Origin: Ruegeria lacuscaerulensis | Lineage (GTDB): Bacteria > Pseudomonadota > Alphaproteobacteria > Rhodobacterales > Rhodobacteraceae | NCBI RefSeq assembly: GCF_013033355.1 | Contig: NZ_WQDY01000001.1 | Location: forward strand, 124,001-188,000 | Length of the DNA stretch: 64,000 bases | Direction: 5' to 3' | In this document: in pieces, positions 59,081-64,000 of the stretch | Layout of the letters: each line of letters opens with the position of its first letter | How positions within the stretch are numbered: the first letter of the stretch is position 1 | The notes under the pieces: model-generated | What the model was told of the DNA's origin: nothing | Seen by the model: the letters and a program-made list of their open reading frames with translations, nothing else | The model's database searches: none | Program-made: the position numbers and the translations under genes

Positions 59081-61279
59081 ATGCCCGACCTGCTGATCGA
59101 ACTGTTTTCCGAGGAAATCCCCGCCCGCATGCAAACCCGTGCCGGCGAAGATCTGAAAAAGCGGATCACCGATGGTCTGGTCGAGGCCGGTCTGACCTAT
59201 GCCGGGGCTGCCGCTCTGACCACGCCGCGTCGCCTGACGCTGGCGATCGAGGGCCTGCTGGCGGAAAGCCCCACCATCCGCGAAGAACGCAAGGGCCCCA
59301 AGGTCGGCGCGCCCGACAAAGCGATCGAGGGCTTCCTGCGCGGTGCGGGACTGACGCGCGATCAGTTGGAAGAGCGAGAAACGCCCAAAGGCTCGGTTTA
59401 TTTCGCCACCATCGAAAAAGCGGGCCGTCCAGCGGCCGAGATCGTGGCCGACGTGCTGGAGGCCACCATCCGTAACTTCCCTTGGCCCAAGTCGATGCGT
59501 TGGGGCAGCGGTCCGCTGCGCTGGGTGCGCCCTTTGCATTCAATCCTTTGCATCCTGTCGAATGAAGCGGGCGCTCAGGTCGTACCGCTTGAGGTCGAGG
59601 GGATCAAATCCGGGGATACCACGGGGGGGCACCGTTTCATGGCTCCGGATCGATTCTCGGTCATGTCTTTCGAAGACTACGCCGCCAAGCTGAAAGCAGC
59701 TTTTGTAGACCTGAACCCTGTGGACCGGGCCGAGCATATCTGGAATGACGCGCAGAACATGGCGTTTGCTGCCGGTCTGGAAGTGGTCGAGGACAAGGGC
59801 CTGCTGGCCGAGGTCGCGGGTCTGGTCGAATGGCCCGTGGTGCTAATGGGCAAGATCGACGACGAATTCCTGAACCTGCCGCCCGAGGTTCTGCAGACCT
59901 CGATGAAAGAACATCAGAAGTTCTTTTCGGTGAAGAACCCCAATACCGGTCGGATTGAACAGTTCATAACCGTCGCCAACCGCGAAACCGCCGACAATGG
60001 CGCGACCATTCTGGCAGGTAACCAAAAGGTGCTGTCCGCCCGGCTGGCGGATGCGAAGTTCTTCTGGGAGAACGACCTGCGCATTGTCAAATCCGACGGG
60101 TTCGAGCCGTGGGTCGACAAACTGAACTCGGTGACCTTCCACGCAGAACTGGGCTCGCAGGGCGAGCGGGTTCTGCGCATCGCCGCGCTGGCGCATGAAC
60201 TGGCCTCTGCGACCGGTGCAACGCCAGCCTTGGCGATGATGGCGGCGCAAGGGTGCAAGGCGGACCTGTCATCCGAGATGGTGTTCGAATTCCCCGAATT
60301 GCAGGGCCTGATGGGCCGCTATTATGCCGATGCAGCCGAACTGCCTGCGGAAGTGGGGCAGGCAAGTGAGGAACATTACTCGCCGCTTGGCCCGTCGGAT
60401 GATGTGCCGACCGCGCCGGTTTCCGTGGCTGTGGCGCTGGCCGACAAGCTGGACACGCTGACCGGATTCTGGGCGATTGACGAAAAGCCCACTGGCTCGA
60501 AAGATCCGTTTGCGCTGCGCCGTGCGGCGCTTGGGGTGATCCGGTTGATCCTGATCAACGATCTGCGCCTGTCGTTGAATGACACCTTCGCATCGGCATT
60601 GGGAAGCCTGCTGAAACTGCCCGAATGGCAGGCAGCCCTGCTGGAAGCCAAGGCGAAACAAGCCAAGGCCGAGGATGCCGAGGCCGCCGCGCAAGAGGTT
60701 CACGGGCTGGCACATCAGGTCGAAGCCGCGACTGCGATTGTCACAAACGCCCCGGCGGACCTGCTGTCCTTCTTCCATGACCGCCTTAAGGTGTTCCTGC
60801 GTAATGAAGGCATCCGCCACGACATCATCGACGCCTGTATCGCGATGGACGGCAATGATGACCTCAACCTGTTGGTCAAACGCGCTCGTGCTCTGAACGC
60901 AGTGATCGCGACCGAGGATGGTGAGAACCTTGTTCAGGGCTTCAAGCGCGCCAACAACATTCTGACTCAGGCCGAGGAAAAAGATGGGGTAGAATATTCC
61001 TACGGTGCGGATGTGAAGTTTGCCGAGACCGACAGCGAAAAGGCGCTGTTTGCGGCGCTGGAAAACGCGCAGGGCCAGATCGAAGCCGCGCAGAAGGCCG
61101 AGGATTTCCCCGCTGCCATGACCGCCATGGCCGCACTGCGCGGTCCGGTGGATGCGTTCTTCGAAGATGTTCAGGTCAATACCGACAATGACATCCTGCG
61201 GCGCAACCGTCTGAACCTGCTCAGCCAGATCCGTCAGGTTTGCGCGCGCGTGGCGGACCTCAGCAAGATCGAAGGCTAA
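59081..61279 (+). CDS. glyS: Glycyl-tRNA synthetase beta subunit
   Basis: 732 aa, slightly longer than the usual 690. MPDLLIELFSEEIPARMQTRAGEDLKKRI opening; KSMRWGSGPLRWVRPLHSILCIL; VEWPVVLMGKIDDEFLNLPPEVLQTSMKEHQKFFSV; VTFHAELGSQGERVLRI; then SDDVPTAPVSVAVALADKLDTLTGFWAI and the C-terminal anticodon-binding helices. The extra length is an Ala/Glu-rich insert around AKAKQAKAEDAEAAAQEVHGLAHQVEAA. It binds tRNA and edits. It works with glyQ. Confidence 0.97.
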   Translation: MPDLLIELFSEEIPARMQTRAGEDLKKRITDGLVEAGLTYAGAAALTTPRRLTLAIEGLLAESPTIREERKGPKVGAPDKAIEGFLRGAGLTRDQLEERETPKGSVYFATIEKAGRPAAEIVADVLEATIRNFPWPKSMRWGSGPLRWVRPLHSILCILSNEAGAQVVPLEVEGIKSGDTTGGHRFMAPDRFSVMSFEDYAAKLKAAFVDLNPVDRAEHIWNDAQNMAFAAGLEVVEDKGLLAEVAGLVEWPVVLMGKIDDEFLNLPPEVLQTSMKEHQKFFSVKNPNTGRIEQFITVANRETADNGATILAGNQKVLSARLADAKFFWENDLRIVKSDGFEPWVDKLNSVTFHAELGSQGERVLRIAALAHELASATGATPALAMMAAQGCKADLSSEMVFEFPELQGLMGRYYADAAELPAEVGQASEEHYSPLGPSDDVPTAPVSVAVALADKLDTLTGFWAIDEKPTGSKDPFALRRAALGVIRLILINDLRLSLNDTFASALGSLLKLPEWQAALLEAKAKQAKAEDAEAAAQEVHGLAHQVEAATAIVTNAPADLLSFFHDRLKVFLRNEGIRHDIIDACIAMDGNDDLNLLVKRARALNAVIATEDGENLVQGFKRANNILTQAEEKDGVEYSYGADVKFAETDSEKALFAALENAQGQIEAAQKAEDFPAAMTAMAALRGPVDAFFEDVQVNTDNDILRRNRLNLLSQIRQVCARVADLSKIEG

Positions 61280-61343
61280 GCCAGATGGCCCTTGCGCCAT
61301 TGGTGCAGGGGCTTATGCTGCGGTCAAACCAAAAGGTGCCGCA

Positions 61344-63884
61344 GTGCAGAATAACCCGCATACCACGCTGATCACATCCACCGCGCCTGTCACCACGGCG
61401 TCGCATGGTGGCCGCGCGAAATGTTTACAACGGCTTGTCCGTCTGGATTTACCGGTGCCGCGCACAGTGGCGTTATCCTTTGATGCTGTTCAGGCAATCG
61501 CCAAGGGGCAGGTCCCTGATATCGACGCTATTCTTGAGCAGTTCGACCAATCGACACTGTTGTGCGTGCGACCCAGCTCCGAGGACCCTGATTGGGGCGG
61601 TCCAGGTGCGATCCTGAATATCGGAATGAATGATGCGCGATATGTGGACCTGTCGGATTCGATGGGCGTCGAGGCTGCGGCCGCCCTGTATCTGCGTTTC
61701 GTGCAAAGCTACGCGGTTCACGTCGCGCGGTTGGATGCAGACGTGTTCGACGATATCGACGCCGATGGGCGCGAAGGTCTGCAACAATCGCTGCGTGCCT
61801 ACGAAGATGAAACGGACGAAACCTTTCCGCAGGATCGCGGCGAGCAACTTGTCGCCGTTTTACGGTCGATGGCACGAGCATGGGATGGGACTTCGGCACG
61901 CCTTCTGCGACAGGCTAAAGGTGCGCCTGTGGATGCCGGATTGGGCCTTGTCATTCAGGAGATGATACCGGGTGTCGGTCAGGGTGAGTGTGGCTCGGGT
62001 GTTTTGCAATTGGTGGAGCCTACGACCGGGATGCCTCAGCTGACCGGGCGATACCTGAGCCAGAGCCAGGGCCGTGATGCGTTGGGCGAGGGTGTTGCTG
62101 CGCTCTATCTGGAAAAGGATCCGCGCGGTAAGTCGCTCGAGGAAGTGGCGCCCGAAGCCTTTGCGGAGCTCAAGGCGCATGCCGCGCTGATGCGGATCAA
62201 GCTGCGCGAGGAAATGCAGGTCGAATTCGTGATCGAAAACGGCCATGTCCACATTTTGGACGGTGTTCGCGTGCAACGCAGCGCGCGGGCCGCGATGCGC
62301 ATTGCGGTGCGTCTGGCCGAAGACGGAATCATTCCGCCGCAAGAGGCGGTGATGCGGGTTGATCCGCATTCGCTGAATGAATTACTGCACCGTCAGGTCC
62401 ACCCCGAGGCGAAGCGAGATGTTCTGACGACCGGAATCGCCGCCAGCCCCGGTGCCGCGACTGGCAAGATAGTGTTTACCGCCGCCGAAGCGCAGGCCAG
62501 CGCTGCTCGTGGAGAGCCGTGTATTCTGGTGCGACGCGAAACCGCTCCCGAGGATGTGCGCGGGATGCACGCGGCCGTCGCGGTTCTGACTGAAAAAGGC
62601 GGGATGACCAGCCACGCCGCCGTAATTGGTCGGGGTCTAGGTCTGCCTTGTATTGTCGGTGCGTCCGAGATGCGTTTTCAAACCAAGAAACGGATGTTGA
62701 CCGCACCTGACGGACGTGTGTTCAAAACCGGAGATACGCTGACTATCGATGGCAGTTCGGGGCAAGTCCTTGCTGGGAAACCTGCGATGCTGGAAGCGGC
62801 GTTGGATGATTGTTTTCAGACACTTATGGCCTGGGCCGACGCTGAGCGCGACATTGCCATTCGCGCGAACGCCGATACGCCTGCCGACGCGCAGACGGCG
62901 CGGAACTTTTTGGCGCAGGGCATTGGGCTGTGCCGGACCGAGCATATGTTCTTTGATCCCGGCCGCCTGATTGTCATGCGCGAGATGATCTTTGCGCAAA
63001 CCTCATCGGGTCGCGAGGCGGTTCTGGAACGTCTATTGCCGATGCAGCGCGAGGATTTTGTCGAACTGTTCCGGATTATGGAAGGGCAGCCCGTCTGTAT
63101 CCGCCTGTTCGACCCGCCTTTGCATGAATTCCTGCCCACCACACGCGGCGGTCAACGCGAATTGGCCGAAGCGCTGGACCTCCCGGTCTCGGATGTTGAA
63201 CGTCGCGTGGCGGCGATGACGGAATACAACCCCATGTTGGGGCTGCGCGGTGTCCGCTTGGGTGTCACTGTGCCCGAGATTTATGACATGCAGGCCCGCG
63301 CGATCTTTGAGGCGACGATCGAAGCCAGCAAAAATGGCGAACCTGTCGTGCCCGAGGTGATGATCCCGCTGGTTTCCGCGAAACGCGAAGTTGAGCTGGT
63401 CAAATCGCGGATCGACTCTGTTGCGGCTTCGGTTGCGGCCGAGCGCGGGCAGGAATTCGAATACAGGTTGGGTGTGATGGTTGAAACACCGCGCGCCTGC
63501 CTGCGCGCAGATGAGATCGCGCCACAGACCTCGTTCTTGAGTTTCGGAACCAACGATCTGACCCAGATGACCTACGGGCTGTCGCGCGATGACGCGGGGC
63601 GGTTTATGTCCGCCTATGTCCGACAAGGTGTCTTTGCCGAAGATCCGTTCCATGTATTGGATGCGGACGGTGTTGGGGAACTGCTCAAGCTCGGGGCCGA
63701 GAGGGGGCGGCAATCGCAACCTAACGTGACCTTGTCTGTGTGCGGTGAACACGGTGGAAACCCCGAATCAATCGCCGTTTGTCGAGATCTGGGATTCGAC
63801 TATGTCTCATGTTCTCCCTTCAGGGTGCCTGTGGCTCGGCTGGCTGCCGCTCAACTGGCGATTTCGTCCAGACTTGGGGGTTGA
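61344..63884 (+). CDS. PPDK-like/PEP-utilizing enzyme with altered ATP-grasp residues
   Basis: 846 aa against about 880 for pyruvate phosphate dikinase. The swivelling His domain is intact: GMHAAVAVLTEKGGMTSHAAVIGRGLGLPCIVG (His424). The PEP/pyruvate TIM barrel is intact: GIGLCRTEHMFF, RLFDPPLHEFLP, EYNPMLGLRGVRLG, VEVPRA-type VETPRACLRADEIA, FLSFGTNDLTQMTYGLSRDD and SVCGEHGG (catalytic Cys). The N-terminal ATP-grasp is altered: the usual M-P-G-M-M-D-T-V-L-N-L-G is W-G-G-P-G-A-I-L-N-I-G, and the ATP-binding L-Q-T-R is L-D-G-V (Asp306, Val308). It may use a different phosphoryl donor or have become regulatory. It lies 64 bp after glyS. Confidence 0.82.
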   Translation: MQNNPHTTLITSTAPVTTASHGGRAKCLQRLVRLDLPVPRTVALSFDAVQAIAKGQVPDIDAILEQFDQSTLLCVRPSSEDPDWGGPGAILNIGMNDARYVDLSDSMGVEAAAALYLRFVQSYAVHVARLDADVFDDIDADGREGLQQSLRAYEDETDETFPQDRGEQLVAVLRSMARAWDGTSARLLRQAKGAPVDAGLGLVIQEMIPGVGQGECGSGVLQLVEPTTGMPQLTGRYLSQSQGRDALGEGVAALYLEKDPRGKSLEEVAPEAFAELKAHAALMRIKLREEMQVEFVIENGHVHILDGVRVQRSARAAMRIAVRLAEDGIIPPQEAVMRVDPHSLNELLHRQVHPEAKRDVLTTGIAASPGAATGKIVFTAAEAQASAARGEPCILVRRETAPEDVRGMHAAVAVLTEKGGMTSHAAVIGRGLGLPCIVGASEMRFQTKKRMLTAPDGRVFKTGDTLTIDGSSGQVLAGKPAMLEAALDDCFQTLMAWADAERDIAIRANADTPADAQTARNFLAQGIGLCRTEHMFFDPGRLIVMREMIFAQTSSGREAVLERLLPMQREDFVELFRIMEGQPVCIRLFDPPLHEFLPTTRGGQRELAEALDLPVSDVERRVAAMTEYNPMLGLRGVRLGVTVPEIYDMQARAIFEATIEASKNGEPVVPEVMIPLVSAKREVELVKSRIDSVAASVAAERGQEFEYRLGVMVETPRACLRADEIAPQTSFLSFGTNDLTQMTYGLSRDDAGRFMSAYVRQGVFAEDPFHVLDADGVGELLKLGAERGRQSQPNVTLSVCGEHGGNPESIAVCRDLGFDYVSCSPFRVPVARLAAAQLAISSRLGG

Positions 63885-64000
63885 CAGCCTTCTGAAACCC
63901 TAAGAATAGTAGGAAACAACAAGCTTCGCCGTGGGTTATTTTTGACGTAACGGCGATTTTCCACTTGCTTTTTTCGACAAAACTGGACGTTTCCGATTCA
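63885..64000. other. Right-end intergenic sequence
   Basis: 116 bp after the PPDK-like gene, AT-richer than the rest (TTTTTGACGTAACGG, CACTTGCTTTTTTCG). It looks like an upstream region of a gene beyond the window. I see no RNA or complete gene in it. Confidence 0.6.

Overview
The window is a continuous piece of chromosome from an alphaproteobacterium, almost certainly a Rhodobacterales/Rhodobacteraceae member of the marine roseobacter type (Ruegeria/Phaeobacter-like; the genus is my inference). The grounds are the GC-rich coding sequence, the alphaproteobacterial tRNA-His (no encoded G-1, A73), a SAM-II riboswitch, LexA boxes of the GTTC-N7-GTTC type, MmcB, DUF2842, DUF6446-type and DUF6324-type small proteins, and a short dispersed intergenic repeat that I associate with this family. 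There is no prophage, IS element, CRISPR array, rRNA operon or obvious genomic island. Genes are packed with many 4-nt (ATGA) or 1-nt (TGATG/TAATG) overlaps, and no gene-free stretch exceeds about 280 bp.

Layout. 1-4.5 kb: three minus-strand capsule export genes (kpsS, an OPX lipoprotein, kpsC). 4.6-7.9 kb: riboflavin genes ribE, ribBA-like and ribH, coupled to nusB, then a membrane protein and a probable 6S RNA. 8.1-10.2 kb: an ArsR-AHSA1 pair divergent from SOS-linked mmcB, small genes and tRNA-His. 10.3-13.6 kb: a four-gene polar amino acid ABC operon in which one permease seems to start at ATT. 13.7-18.5 kb: a PhnD-like protein with two TerB-like proteins, a PEP-mutase family enzyme, pyrG and secG. 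18.7-20.3 kb: cobalt-type nitrile hydratase (alpha, beta, activator). 20.5-30.8 kb: purA, DUF2842, acetyltransferase, a long acidic protein, thiamine diphosphokinase, a DMT exporter, sdaA, a GST, rpiA and glutathione reductase.

30.8-34.7 kb: the membrane quality-control operon hflK-hflC-DUF2065 followed by a DegP-type protease. 34.9-39.2 kb (minus): a Crp/Fnr regulator, yciB, a DMT transporter, ftsY and a YhhN-family protein. 39.3-45.3 kb: a small secreted protein, xseA and purD (divergent), a VCBS-repeat protein, a 2Fe-2S ferredoxin, an orphan OB-fold protein matching the DnaE2/ImuC C-terminus directly behind a LexA box, and a DUF2189 protein. 45.3-53.7 kb: a GST, an alpha/beta hydrolase, metZ under a SAM-II riboswitch, folE2, a Lys/Ala/Pro-rich protein, trkH, and an AruI-like ThDP enzyme. 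53.7-63.9 kb: a secreted trypsin-fold protein that has lost its catalytic His and Ser, glyQ and glyS separated by three genes, gltS, and a PPDK-like enzyme with altered ATP-grasp residues.

Most of the window is ordinary core metabolism. The points most worth a second look are the SOS-boxed DnaE2 C-terminal orphan, the ATT-start permease, the pseudoprotease, the divergent PPDK, the compact ArsR/LexA intergenic region, the dispersed repeat that supplies stop codons, and an unassigned 21-bp palindrome before the ABC operon. I did not see a convincing new multi-gene defence or mobile system. All assignments come from reading the sequence; no database search was run.
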